Assembly (NCBI GenBank): GCA_026874595.1
Contig: CM049312.1
Coordinates: 75,937,429 to 76,001,428 of the forward strand
Direction of reading: 5' to 3'
DNA from: Sipunculus nudus
Lineage: Eukaryota; Annelida; Sipuncula; Golfingiida; Sipunculidae
DNA length: 64,000 nt
Made by a program: the position numbers and the translations under genes. Under the pieces are notes generated by a model. That model made no database searches. It was not told where the DNA came from and saw only the letters and a list, made by a program, of their open reading frames with translations. Below, in pieces: positions 47,217 through 57,662 of this stretch (the first letter of the stretch is position 1; each line of letters opens with the position of its first letter).

Positions 47217-47980
47217 GCCGACCGTCACCATGTCGACTTGGACATAAATTCGACACCTACCAGATTCAATCGTCATTGGATAAGCTACTTCCGGGTGACC
47301 ATGAAGTACTTAATGTTGACCTTTTGAACTATGTGCTATGGGTTGATTTGCATATAAATGAGGTATTCTTTAATATTCCTAAAGAGGATTTGTTTAAAAG
47401 ACCGGTTAAAATGGAATATAATCTGGTTTCTGTGGGGTCATCGTCCTTTGTGTCCAGGGGTGTCTTGAGAGACCAGTTGAATGACAGGACGCTGGCCTAC
47501 CAGGACATGATGAAGGTAGCAGTTGACAAAGTTAGCAGACGACCAAGAAAGTTACCGCCAGAATTTTTCAGCCTGCACGACGAACGCGTGTATAAGACGA
47601 AGCCACCAAAACATAGGCGATTTGATCCTTCAACATTGTCTAAAGTCCCGTTTACTTACGAATTTGTTCCTTCTGACACTGATACGGATCTAAATATGCA
47701 TGTCACGCGCACTGTTTACATCAGACAGATTTTAAACTGCTTTAGTGAGGCTTTTTTCTTGGGCCATTTCTCGTCTTTAAAGGAAAACCTTGGTGACCTG
47801 AAGTTCAAAAGGTGCAAGGTTCTCCATCTTGGAGAATGTCGGGCCGGACAAAAACTTGCCGTTCATATATATTTGGGTCAACAGAACTCCCGAATGTTTT
47901 ATTTCAGGATGGACAAGGAGAGAGAGACTATTGCGGAAGCCATTTTGGAATTCCATCCGGAATGTCACAGTAAACTATAG
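47217..47980 (+). CDS. acyl thioesterase-like (double hot-dog) copy 3, exon 2
   Basis: Acceptor 'ttctttttcag' at 47,206-47,216; joins exon 1 (43,996-44,071) in phase 1 to give 279 residues ending at TAG 47,978-47,980. First hot-dog about residues 57-142: VGSSSFVSRGVL 98-109, TLAYQDM, VDKVSRRPRKLP 128-139. Second about 170-275: Asp 183, Asn 185 and His 187 in DLNMHVTRTVYIRQ, then LKFKRC with Cys 225. Asp-Asn-His match the catalytic residues of plant-type acyl-ACP thioesterases. Cys 225 lies 38 residues after the His, near the position of the catalytic Cys/Glu there, but that match is my inference. No targeting signal, so a soluble enzyme or acyl-binding protein is likely. AATAAA at 48,295-48,300. 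The best candidate in the window for an intact gene. Confidence 0.75.
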
Positions 47981-48294
47981 CTTGTTTATGACAGGATTAG
48001 AATATAGGATGGGAATATGTGCACATTTAATGAAAGCTCTCAAAACAGTGCATCTGTTCTGATGCTGGAATATAAAGCAATTGTGCCCTGTCGAGTGATC
48101 TTAATAGAAGAGTTTAAAACTGATTGCTGACCTTAAAACTGTGGAGAAACATGTATTAATTGCTCTTTTTAAGGTCGTGTACCTTCACAAGAATCTACTT
48201 CATGTCCACCATTATGCTCCAAATATTTTTTGTTTTAATTCTGTGTTCCGATATATGTTTGCGAAACAGGTGCACGATCATACATGTTGATATC

Positions 48295-48300
48295 AATAAA
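48295..48300 (+). terminator. polyadenylation signal, copy 3
   Basis: AATAAA in 'tgatatcaataaagatt', about 315 bases after the stop. Confidence 0.65.
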
Positions 48301-48653
48301 GATTACATTTATTACAGGAAGACATCATATTTGCTTTTTAAATTGTAAATATAGATTTAACTGAACAGAATATGCAATGTTGGCGGCTTGTTAATGTTAA
48401 CGTGAAACAGCCTGCATCTTTGCATATTTGCGATATTTCAAGCTCTAATGGTGGCAGCTCAGGTAACAAAAATACAAAGAACAGTGTCGTCAAATCTAAA
48501 TCATTGTAAAAATACCTCACTGTTCCAATTATATATGTCTGGAAATATATGAACAATCAAACATGAAGGCATTTCGGGCATAAGATAATCTTACTCTGGT
48601 TCTAAGTTACACATATAATGATGTTAGGTAGGCATTATATTAATACAGGAGAC

Positions 48654-48656
<3 letters not shown>

Positions 48657-48714
<58 letters not shown>
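48657..48714. repeat. (AT)n microsatellite, unit A
   Basis: Longer here than at 57,421-57,471 in unit B; main source of the length difference between units. Confidence 0.95.
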
Positions 48715-48716
<2 letters not shown>

Positions 48717-48719
<3 letters not shown>

Positions 48720-48905
48720 TGAAACCTCGTTGTGTCGAAGTCGAAGGGACCCTCAGAAAACTTCGACACATCCGAGGTTCGACACCAGCGGGTTTTATTT
48801 GGTCATAATTAAACTAGAGTTTTCCGGAATGTCGATTCTGTAACTTCGACATAAGCTGGGTATTTCTTAGGGTCTCTTTGACTTGGACACAAGGAGGTTT
48901 CACTG
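48717..48905. mobile_element. pogo-like MITE, unit A
   Basis: 189 bp. Ends CAGTGAAACCTCGTTGTGTC and the inverted GACACAAGGAGGTTTCACTG. TA on both sides. Internal 'cttcgacac' repeats. The ends and TA target resemble Tc1/mariner-pogo elements; no transposase. Confidence 0.75.
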
Positions 48906-50424
48906 TATATGAATCTTACTCTCTGAAGAGCAGGGGGAATTATTAACGCCCCTGGAAATGAAGTTTTACTCAAAATAGTCTGGAAATATGAAACAATCAA
49001 ACATGTATACAGTTTGGGCATAAGGTAACCTTTCTCTGGTTCTACTTAACACATAAAATGATGTTGGGTAGGCATTATATTATTACAGGAGACAGTGGTA
49101 GTGAGTTGGTTGGTCAATCAGCCTTGAAGGTGACTGTGTCATGACACTCCAACATGATAGTCTCTGTCGGCTGGCTCTTTGGTCTGTGTGCCCTGCTTTA
49201 TTCTCTTTTTTATGAACTGGCAGGATCTCCTAACTCGCCGCTCTTTACACCCTTTCCGCCAGACCTCATCCATTAGCAAAAAAATAAAAAAAAAACCTGT
49301 TGGCGTAATTTCTGCCAACCGAGATGATTTTATCAAATTACTCTTAAATAAGTCATAATAGGTGTACACATTGTGTATCTGATCATATATAAAATTCAGA
49401 ATTAAATGTTTCGTATCATAGTTGACAATTATTGAAAAGATAGGAATAAAATATGTATAGATTGAGTCATACTTTTTACATAATGGCGTCTTAAAAAGTT
49501 AAAATTTCTGCAATGAAAATAGTTGACCATTGGATGGTTGCATACATGATGACACGTCTATTTCCAAATATCTCATACCATTAACACCATATTCCATATT
49601 TATTTTGATCATTTGATTACTTTCTGATTTTCAAATGTATGTGTCGCTACCTAGTTTGATGTAATTGTGTTATTGCTTTTCCGAATATAAACAAGAAATG
49701 ATTGATACTTTTGCTTTCATATCATGTTAACGATTCCTTTGAGGAACGGGAATACACTTACTACTTACCAAGTCAAATTAATTTCAAAAACGTCTTTACT
49801 AATCTTAAAATTCGGTGGATCACACATTTTGACAATGTCATGTCTGTTATCTAATAATTCAGTAACAGTATTAGCTGTCAGCATCACCTGTGTTGAAATA
49901 TAAATATATCTTTGCCCCTTTTTCCTTTATATGAAAAAAAAACTTCATTCTCAAGCTTTCTAAAATGATCGGCAATTATATGAAGCAAGTGCAATGTAAT
50001 GAGTAAGAATCCAGTTTAATCTTTTCAAAATTAGTTTTATGATTTTATATTGTTGCATCTATAACGTAACGAATGTCACAATATCTCACTTATAGATAGC
50101 TTCGTCTATGGATTATGTGACAGGGCAGCAGATAAAAGCTGCAAACGTTATAACCTGAGTTTCACAAAAGCTAAAATGGTGTTTTCAGTTTCTCTGTTTT
50201 ATTTCTTGATCATCCACTTTCACAGAGGGAACGTGAGACCCCTTGGATTCTTGTTCTGTTGGACGAAAGAATCGTTATAGCTGGGTTGATTTATTGTCAT
50301 CTGAGCTAAAACCTGTTCCATTAAGTTCACAGGCAGTTTGTAACACAATAACTACACGAGTACCAGTAAATACACGGAAACGGTAGAACACACGCATATT
50401 ACTTTGAGCCATTTTTTTACTCCC
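48906..50424. other. flank after copy 3, unit A
   Basis: Parts match the flank of copy 2 (36,640-37,740), e.g. 'gatgtt-gggtaggcattatatta' and 'gtgacagggcagcagat'. 49,380-49,780 is extra here. No gene. Confidence 0.5.
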
Positions 50425-50549
50425 AAAACAAGATCACATTACGTGTGTGTATCTGCACTTTGGACCGTATCAAGGGTCTTAACTTTCTCGGTCGGCCGCT
50501 ATACACACGGTAACTAAGGTTACCACATTAGAGGATATCTACTTAAAAG
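50425..50549 (+). promoter_or_regulatory. recurrent module 5 (candidate promoter/5' exon)
   Basis: AAAACAAGATCACATTACG, 'gcactttggaccgt', 'ggtcggccgcta', then CTTAAAAG|GTACGT. Lies between copy 3 and copy 4. Confidence 0.4.
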
Positions 50550-50819
50550 GTACGTATATTGAGAAACATTATGCAACTATCTCGGGATAACGTTATTGTA
50601 GTTCATGCATCTGAATGAAATTATTTTGTTGCGATATTATAACTCTACAATTTCACATGAAATTTTAGAAATCAATTTGTCATGGAGGCTCCAGAATGAC
50701 ATGGCACCACTGGGCTGTACAGTTCAAAGAATCTCAATATATTTATTGGCTGCTCAATCTTGGTGTGCAAACCTGTCAAATATAAGGAGTTCTGACCTCA
50801 TATAGGGTCTCTTCTATCT

Positions 50820-52480
50820 CCTTGGATACCTGGAATTAGATCTCTGTTACCCATATTCTACAAGCTATGGGGCTCCGAAGTAACCCCCCCCCCCCCAAGA
50901 ATAATGAAAAATTTGATACAAAAGCTCAAATATCTGAACAACAAATGCATTGATCACAATGATTCTCTGCATGGATATTGATCATGGAGTGTTTCATCAG
51001 TTTCTGCAGACTGTTGGCGCCAACTGATTTAAAAATTTTTTTTTTACGATTTCTCTCTATTTTTGAGACCTTAAAAGATGCGTCGTCTGTAAACAGGGCG
51101 CAAAATGTAAACGCTGGACCTGGAATCTTCTCACTTTACATCCGGAGAGGTCCACGAAAAGTCTCCTTGGAAACCTGGAATTAGATCTCTGTTACCCATA
51201 TTCTTCAAGCTATGGGGCTCTGAGTTACCCCCAAATATCTGAACAACTAATGCAGTGATCACCATGATTTTCTGCATGGATATTGATCATTGAGTGTTTC
51301 ATTGGGTTCTGCAGACTGGTGGTGCCACCTGTATTTTTTTCGATTTTTTGATGATTTTTTTTCTCTATTTTGGGACCTTAAAAGATGCCGTCATCTGTTA
51401 ATAGGGCACAAATCGTAAACACCCATGTTGTCCGAGCTATGGGGCTCAGAATACCCCGCAGAATAACAAACAATTGATACAAAAGCTCTGTTTTCTGAAC
51501 AACTATTGCATCGATCGGCATTATTCTTTGCATGCATATGCATCATGCAGTGTTTCATCAGTTCTTGCAGACTGGTGGCATCACCTTAATTTTAAAAACA
51601 ATTAACATTTTTTTTCTCTATTTTTTAGACCTTCAGAGATGTTGTCGTCTGTTAACAGGGTAAAAATCAAAACTATTTGACCTGGAATCTTCTTTCATGA
51701 CAACCTGAGAGGTCGTAAAAAAACTCCATGGAAACCTGAAATTAGTACTCTGTTACCCATATCCTCCGGGCTATGGGGCTTAGACGTTCCTCCCAGAATA
51801 ACTAAAAAATTGATACAAAAGCTCCAGTATCTGAACAACTATTGCATTGATCACCCTAATTCTTTGCATGCATATTCATCATAGAGTGTTTCATCGGTTC
51901 TTGCAGACTGGTGGCACCACCTTAATTTTAAAAAAAAATTTTAACAAATTTTTTTTCTATATTTTTTAGACCTTCAGAGATGCAGTTGTCCGTTAACAGG
52001 GCACAAATTGTAACCATTGGTCCTAGAATCTTCAAACTTGACATCCAGGGAGGTCTGTGAAAAATATACTTAGAGACTTGAAATTAGGTCTCTGTTGCCC
52101 ATATTCTCTGAGCTATTGGGCTTATATATATGAGCACTCCCCTCCCCTCCCCCCCCCCCAGCATAATTAAAAATTTGATACCAAAGCAGGGCACAAATCA
52201 TAAACATTGAACCTGGAATCTTCTAACCTATAATCCAGGGAGGTCTATGAAAAGTTTTCTTGGAAACGTGAATTTAGGTCTCTGTTAATCATATTTTCTG
52301 AGCTATGGGGCTTATAAGCACCCCTCAGAATAATTAAAAATTTAATACCAAAGTAGGGCACAAATCATAACCTTTGGTCCCAGAATCTTCTAACTTGACA
52401 TCCTGAGAGTTCCTCAAAAGTTCTCCCCAGATACCTGAAATTGGGATACAGTGACCTATATTCTCAGAGTTTTGGGGTAT
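50820..52480. repeat. tandem repeat of about 350 bp, unit A
   Basis: About five degenerate units. Each holds 'aacagggcacaaatcgtaa', 'cctggaatcttc', 'gggaggtc-tgaaaa', 'ggaaacctg-aattagg', 'ctctgttacccatattct', 'gctatggggct', 'aataa--aaatttgatac' and 'gtgtttcatc-gttctgcagactggtgg'. Non-coding; the short frames at 50,605 and 50,978 are read-through. Confidence 0.8.
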
Positions 52481-53648
52481 GTTTGAGCACCACAGAATTA
52501 TGCAAAAAAAAAAAAAAAAATTCCAGATTCATCATGAAGGGCTGGTTGGATTATCATCAAATTTGTTGTGCTTATGGGTCTTGATGAAGCTAATATGCAT
52601 GAACAATGATGCCACCTACATTATCGTAATTAGTTATCTGTGCAAGGATATATTATCAACTTATCAGTCGGCTGAGCGTCTTGACCCACGGGTCACTTGT
52701 TATAATACTCTGAGGGGACGCTCTCTGTAAAATGAACATTATCATAAAAATAACAACAATAATAAGATCTGAGGGAACTTAGATTCATTTTTAAAAAGGT
52801 ATCAAAATATACTAACTCTGTGCAGATCAGAACATATATAATCAAATATAGCATTTAGAATTAGAATCTCTCACTGAGCAAGTTGATACGCATCCATGGA
52901 TCTGCTGCCACCACTACTGTTCAGAACAAGCCTTGCAGGTTGTTGATGAATTTGCAGGATATCGTAGGTCAACATGAAACGACGCAAAATAGCTGAATAG
53001 TGAATAAACACAGTTTTAAATATTTATAATAGGACAATATTGTCCGAGGTTGCATTCTGCTGTCTAGGGGGTAATTGTTACTATTACCTAAACTATACGT
53101 AATCCAGTTAAGTTTCAATTTTCAGGATATGCCATGGGTTAATTGTATTAATTAAATGTGTTCAGATAATGAGGTGATTAATCAACCAGGGCCGTGGGAC
53201 ATAATGTCCGTTTTCCATATATGGGATAATTATGTTACAGTCATTCAAACACTCTCTTTATCTCTGTCACACTGGAACAGAAAATATAATTAAGACAATG
53301 TTGTTTTAAAAGTTGTTCCAAAAAGACTAGAATAATATATCATATATCAAAAGGTATCAAGCTACAAAATATTTTGTACGAAAATATGGTATCTCTCTGT
53401 TAGATTATATGTATAAAAATACAGCATAACATAAAGACGAAACAACTAATTTCCTCTATTCACATGCATTGCTGCCCACTACTATGTTTACTATAGCCTC
53501 TTTTATATGATAATATGTCACAGCTACATGCTTTAATGGGTTCACCCTGTGCCCTTATTGTGGACTATTATGGCACCAATATTGTAATAAGCCAATTTTA
53601 ATTAGCTATGCATGATGAATTAATAACTGTAATGAGACTCATAAGCAT
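52481..53648. other. non-genic stretch, unit A
   Basis: AT-rich, no recognised motif. Poly-A of 15-20 at 52,503; slightly different length in unit B. Confidence 0.45.
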
Positions 53649-54389
53649 TGTAATGACTATATTTAACGGATAAACATGTATACTTAAGGGTTCATTAAAT
53701 TTATTCCTAATTATTCTTACTAATTATTCTCCCTTGGCTCTTTAATCATTTAGTGTTACCCCCTGTGGACATCTGCAGTGTGCCCGCTGTGACCAACTTG
53801 TGACCAAGATGTGGCCAGCTTGTCACCAAGTTGTGGTCAGCTAGTGACCAAGTTGTGACCAAGCTGCGACCAAGCTGTGCCCAGCCTGTGACCAAGATTT
53901 CACCAGCTTGTGGCCTAGCCCGACAACGCGTGACCCTGCGTAACTGTTCTTCCTCCGACACTTCCCGAAGGTACATTAACCCCTATATTATTAATAAACA
54001 CTACTGTCAAGACTGAGAAGCAGGATTGAAAACAAGTGACGCACTGTTATATACATTTAAGAGGCTAAGAGCTAAGGCTGTTCTCTAAAGTTTAGGAATG
54101 AAGTGCTGTTTCAGATGTGCTGTAGAGCAGATAAGCTGATGCAGAATTGTCACTCAGCCAGCGTGGGTCATTTTATAGACGCCGACCTGTGACCGACGAA
54201 TGAAGTCATGTGACTGTAGTGTCCAGCCGCGGACTACTTTTTTATGCGTAATGTCCGTGTTACTACTTGATACATGTGTTGGTATGTGGCGAAGTGATTT
54301 AGGGAGGTCGCCATATTGGCAGCGCGAGTAAACGTCTGTGAACATAATCCTGAGTTCTTATGTTTTACACAAATACAAAAAACATTACA
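53649..54389 (+). repeat. 5' LTR of a deleted retroelement, unit A
   Basis: The right end '...aaacattaca' (54,389) directly precedes a primer-binding site. The left end is placed at TGTAATGAC (53,649), an inverted match to the right end; TGTAATGAG at 53,629 is an alternative. Length about 741 bp. Contains a GTGACCAAG minisatellite and an AATAAA at about 53,993. The second LTR is not in the window. Confidence 0.55.
53785..53912. repeat. GTGACCAAG minisatellite, unit A
   Basis: About ten degenerate copies of an 11-12-bp unit, tGTGACCAAGnT, inside the candidate LTR. The minus-strand frame at 53,746-53,976 is produced by it. Confidence 0.8.
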
Positions 54390-54390
54390 C

Positions 54391-54414
54391 TGGCGACGAG
54401 GATGGGATTCGAAC
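54391..54414 (+). other. primer-binding site, unit A
   Basis: TGGCGACGAGGATGGGATTC followed by GAAC. Its complement is a tRNA 3' end with a T-loop (GTTCGAATCCC) and a CCA tail, so 24 bases can pair. Strong evidence that this is the start of an LTR retroelement. The donor tRNA was not assigned. Confidence 0.8.
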
Positions 54415-54444
54415 TACCTGTGTCAGAACACAGTTCCTATCGCG

Positions 54445-54492
54445 ATGTCATTTGAGGAGATCCATGATGCTACCAGATACCAGATCCTGTAA
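54445..54492 (+). pseudogene. Gag start, 15 codons, then deletion
   Basis: ATG 54 bases after the primer-binding site begin, reading MSFEEIHDATRYQIL then TAA. The integrase frame begins at once, so nearly all of Gag, protease, RT and RNase H has been deleted between this stub and 54,492. Confidence 0.5.
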
Positions 54493-55469
54493 TGGAAAGA
54501 CTAATTAAAGCCATATACACAGGAAATTGGAGCTCTGATAGAGATTTAGATAGCTTCAGAAATGTTTCGAGTGAACTAGCAGTGCATAATGGAACTGTGC
54601 TACAATGCAGTCGTTTGGTAATCCCTGAAAAACTCAGACATAAAGCTGTACAGCTCGCACACGCCAGTCATCAAGGGATTGTTAAGGCCAAACGTTTAAT
54701 CCGAGAGAAGGTGTGGATTCCAGGCATAGACAGAATGGTCGAGAAAACAGTAAAAATGTGTATGCCATGTCAAGCAGCTAACAACAATGCTGAAAAGCCA
54801 GAACCTGTGCAAATGTCACCATTACCTGAAGCTCCGTGGAAAGAACTTTCAATTGATTTTCTTGGACCCTTCCCAAGAGGCGAACTACTGTTAGTCGTTA
54901 TGGACGATTTCAGTAGGTTTCCTGAAGTCGAGATCGTACATACTACATCAGCCAAAGCCACAATTCCCGAACTGAATGCTATATTCGCGAGACAGAGCAT
55001 TCCGTACCAAGTGTGTACTGACAACGGTCCTCCATTCAACAGCGCAGAGTTCAGGAAATTCGCGGAGGAAATGGGGTTCCATCATCGCAGAGTAACGCCC
55101 TTATGTCCGCAAGCGAACGGAGAAGCGGAACGCTTTATGAAAACGCTTAACAAGGCCATTCCAACTGTAGCCCTTGAAAAGGGGAATTGGAAAGATGAAT
55201 TGCACCGTTTCCTGAGGCAGTACCGTGCTACACCGCACTCCACGACGGGAATATCACCTATGATGGCTCTTAATGGCAGGTCTATGAAAACGCAGCTTCC
55301 AGAGCCAATCAAATTCGCGACGCCAGCTAAACGCAATATATGTGAACGCGATGCACAAATGAAAAACAAGATGAAATCTTACGCTGATGACCGCAGAGGC
55401 ACTCAGAACAGTTCTGTTAAGGAAGGAGATATGATGCTGGTTCGCCAAGAAAAACAGCAAACTCACTAA
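54492..55469 (+). pseudogene. Ty3/gypsy integrase fragment, unit A
   Basis: 325 residues. Zinc site His 57, His 60, Cys 90, Cys 93. Catalytic core Asp 122 (SIDFLGPF), Asp 177 (CTDNGPPF) and Glu 213 (NGEAER), again 35 residues between the last two. The core is complete, but there is no Gag, protease or reverse transcriptase in the element. The frame ends QEKQQTH-stop; one frame over, the C-terminal domain continues (NPFSPVPLQVTHRKG) until the duplication junction at 55,511. So there is an indel near 55,458 plus truncation. This is a different lineage from the element at 9,870-17,286. Confidence 0.85.
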
Positions 55470-55981
55470 TCCATTCAGCCCGGTACCTCTGCAGGTCACA
55501 CACCGAAAGGGTGCCCCACGGTGTGTTGGATGCCTCAGAAAAATATATATTCCCTTAATACTGACCGGAAGAATTAAGCGATCAGTATTACACAACCAGA
55601 AATTTATAACCACTTTTTTTGCCTATATCTCGGGTATTTCAGCTAACAGAATCTTGTGTAACACGAAATTCGTCTGCAGCAGGTTAAGGGAACCCTGTCT
55701 TGTAACCTTATATAATAAATTATCAAGGAGCCTCTAATTAGATAAATTTTCAATTTTGAGTTATGTTTCGAGCGTATCCTGGTCTGTCCTGCGAACATAT
55801 TCATAATAATTTGTGACTTACTAAAAGGAACGTGTCGACTTTCAAATGATACGCTCATCAGCTATGTGCACACCTGCTGTCATATACTTGCCTTTGTAAA
55901 ATGCGCAAATCATATATAATGTTATAGTCAAGTTTCAATGGTTGTCGTGTGTAAAATCATTTCAAAATAATTCTTTTTCAG

Positions 55982-56745
55982 GCCGACCGTCACCATGTCG
56001 ACTTGGACATAAATTCGACACCTACCAGATTCAATCGTCATTGGATAAGCTACTTCCGGGTGACCATGAAGTACTTAATGTTGACCTTTTGAACTATGTG
56101 CTATGGGTTGATTTGCATATAAATGAGGTATTCTTTAATATTCCTAAAGAGGATTTGTTTAAAAGACCGGTTAAAATGGAATATAATCTGGTTTCTGTGG
56201 GGTCATCGTCCTTTGTGTCCAGGGGTGTCTTGAGAGACCAGTTGAATGACAGGACGCTGGCCTACCAGGACATGATGAAGGTAGCAGTTGACAAAGTTAG
56301 CAGACGACCAAGAAAGTTACCGCCAGAATTTTTCAGCCTGCACGACGAACGCGTGTATAAGACGAAGCCACCAAAACATAGGCGATTTGATCCTTCAACA
56401 TTGTCTAAAGTCCCGTTTACTTACGAATTTGTTCCTTCTGACACTGATACGGATCTAAATATGCATGTCACGCGCACTGTTTACATCAGACAGATTTTAA
56501 ACTGCTTTAGTGAGGCTTTTTTCTTGGGCCATTTCTCGTCTTTAAAGGAAAACCTTGGTGACCTGAAGTTCAAAAGGTGCAAGGTTCTCCATCTTGGAGA
56601 ATGTCGGGCCGGACAAAAACTTGCCGTTCATATATATTTGGGTCAACAGAACTCCCGAATGTTTTATTTCAGGATGGACAAGGAGAGAGAGACTATTGCG
56701 GAAGCCATTTTGGAATTCCATCCGGAATGTCACAGTAAACTATAG
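55982..56745 (+). pseudogene. acyl thioesterase-like copy 4, exon 2 only
   Basis: Identical at protein level to exon 2 of copy 3, with acceptor 'ttctttttcag', 764 nt, TAG and AATAAA (57,060-57,065). The duplicated unit starts inside the intron, so no exon 1 exists between here and the integrase fragment. The only upstream exon 1 is at 43,996, 12 kb away beyond copy 3 exon 2. It could be made only by skipping that exon and its polyadenylation site, or by a new first exon. Intact coding potential with no proper gene start. Confidence 0.7.
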
Positions 56746-57059
56746 CTTGTTTATGACAGGATTAGAATATAGGATGGGAATATGTGCACATTTAATGAAA
56801 GCTCTCAAAACAGTGCATCTGTTCTGATGCTGGAATATAAAGCAATTGTGCCCTGTCGAGTGATCTTAATAGAAGAGTTTAAAACTGATTGCTGACCTTA
56901 AAACTGTGGAGAAACATGTATTAATTGCTCTTTTTAAGGTCGTGTACCTTCACAAGAATCTACTTCATGTCCACCATTATGCTCCAAATATTTTTTGTTT
57001 TAATTCTGTGTTCCGATATATGTTTGCGAAACAGGTGCACGATCATACATGTTGATATC

Positions 57060-57065
57060 AATAAA
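57060..57065 (+). terminator. polyadenylation signal, copy 4
   Basis: AATAAA in the same 'tgatatcaataaagatt' context. Confidence 0.6.
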
Positions 57066-57418
57066 GATTACATTTATTACAGGAAGACATCATATTTGCT
57101 TTTTAAATTGTAAATATAGATTTAACTGAACAGAATATGCAATGTTGGCGGCTTGTTAATGTTAACGTGAAACAGCCTGCATCTTTGCATATTTGCGATA
57201 TTTCAAGCTCTAATGGTGGCAGCTCAGGTAACAAAAATACAAAGAACAGTGTCGTCAAATCTAAATCATTGTAAAAATACCTCACTGTTCCAATTATATA
57301 TGTCTGGAAATATATGAACAATCAAACATGAAGGCATTTCGGGCATAAGATAATCTTACTCTGGTTCTAAGTTACACATATAATGATGTTAGGTAGGCAT
57401 TATATTAATACAGGAGAC

Positions 57419-57420
<2 letters not shown>

Positions 57421-57471
<51 letters not shown>
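57421..57471. repeat. (AT)n microsatellite, unit B
   Basis: About 8 bases shorter than in unit A. Confidence 0.95.
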
Positions 57472-57473
<2 letters not shown>

Positions 57474-57476
<3 letters not shown>

Positions 57477-57662
57477 TGAAACCTCGTTGTGTCGAAGTCG
57501 AAGGGACCCTCAGAAAACTTCGACACATCCGAGGTTCGACACCAGCGGGTTTTATTTGGTCATAATTAAACTAGAGTTTTCCGGAATGTCGATTCTGTAA
57601 CTTCGACATAAGCTGGGTATTTCTTAGGGTCTCTTTGACTTGGACACAAGGAGGTTTCACTG
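57474..57662. mobile_element. pogo-like MITE, unit B
   Basis: Copy of 48,717-48,905 carried by the duplication, 189 bp, TA flanks. Confidence 0.75.

Larger units (their letters stand above)
39100..50820 (+). repeat. older segmental duplication, right block (with copy 3)
   Basis: Partner of 29,230-38,130. It is longer because of the insertions at 39,679-41,555 and 44,178-45,763 and the GGTCA repeat at 42,620-43,500. Confidence 0.75.
46747..55511 (+). repeat. 8.76-kb tandem duplication, unit A
   Basis: Begins at 'tgccccacggtgtgttgg' inside the copy 3 intron and ends within a retroelement integrase, where the sequence jumps back to the same 'tgccccacggtgtgttgg' at 55,512. Matching landmarks in unit B are offset by 8,765 at the start and 8,754 near the end. 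The 11-bp drift comes from the (AT)n and homopolymers. One substitution seen: 50,267 A against 59,024 C. Confidence 0.95.

Noticed and set aside
50820-52480. Possible CRISPR-like or satellite array
   Set aside because: Units are about 350 bp, degenerate and without constant repeats and unique spacers; an ordinary eukaryotic tandem repeat.
54391-54414. tRNA-like sequence
   Set aside because: Only the complement of a tRNA 3' end is present, next to an LTR end; it is a primer-binding site.
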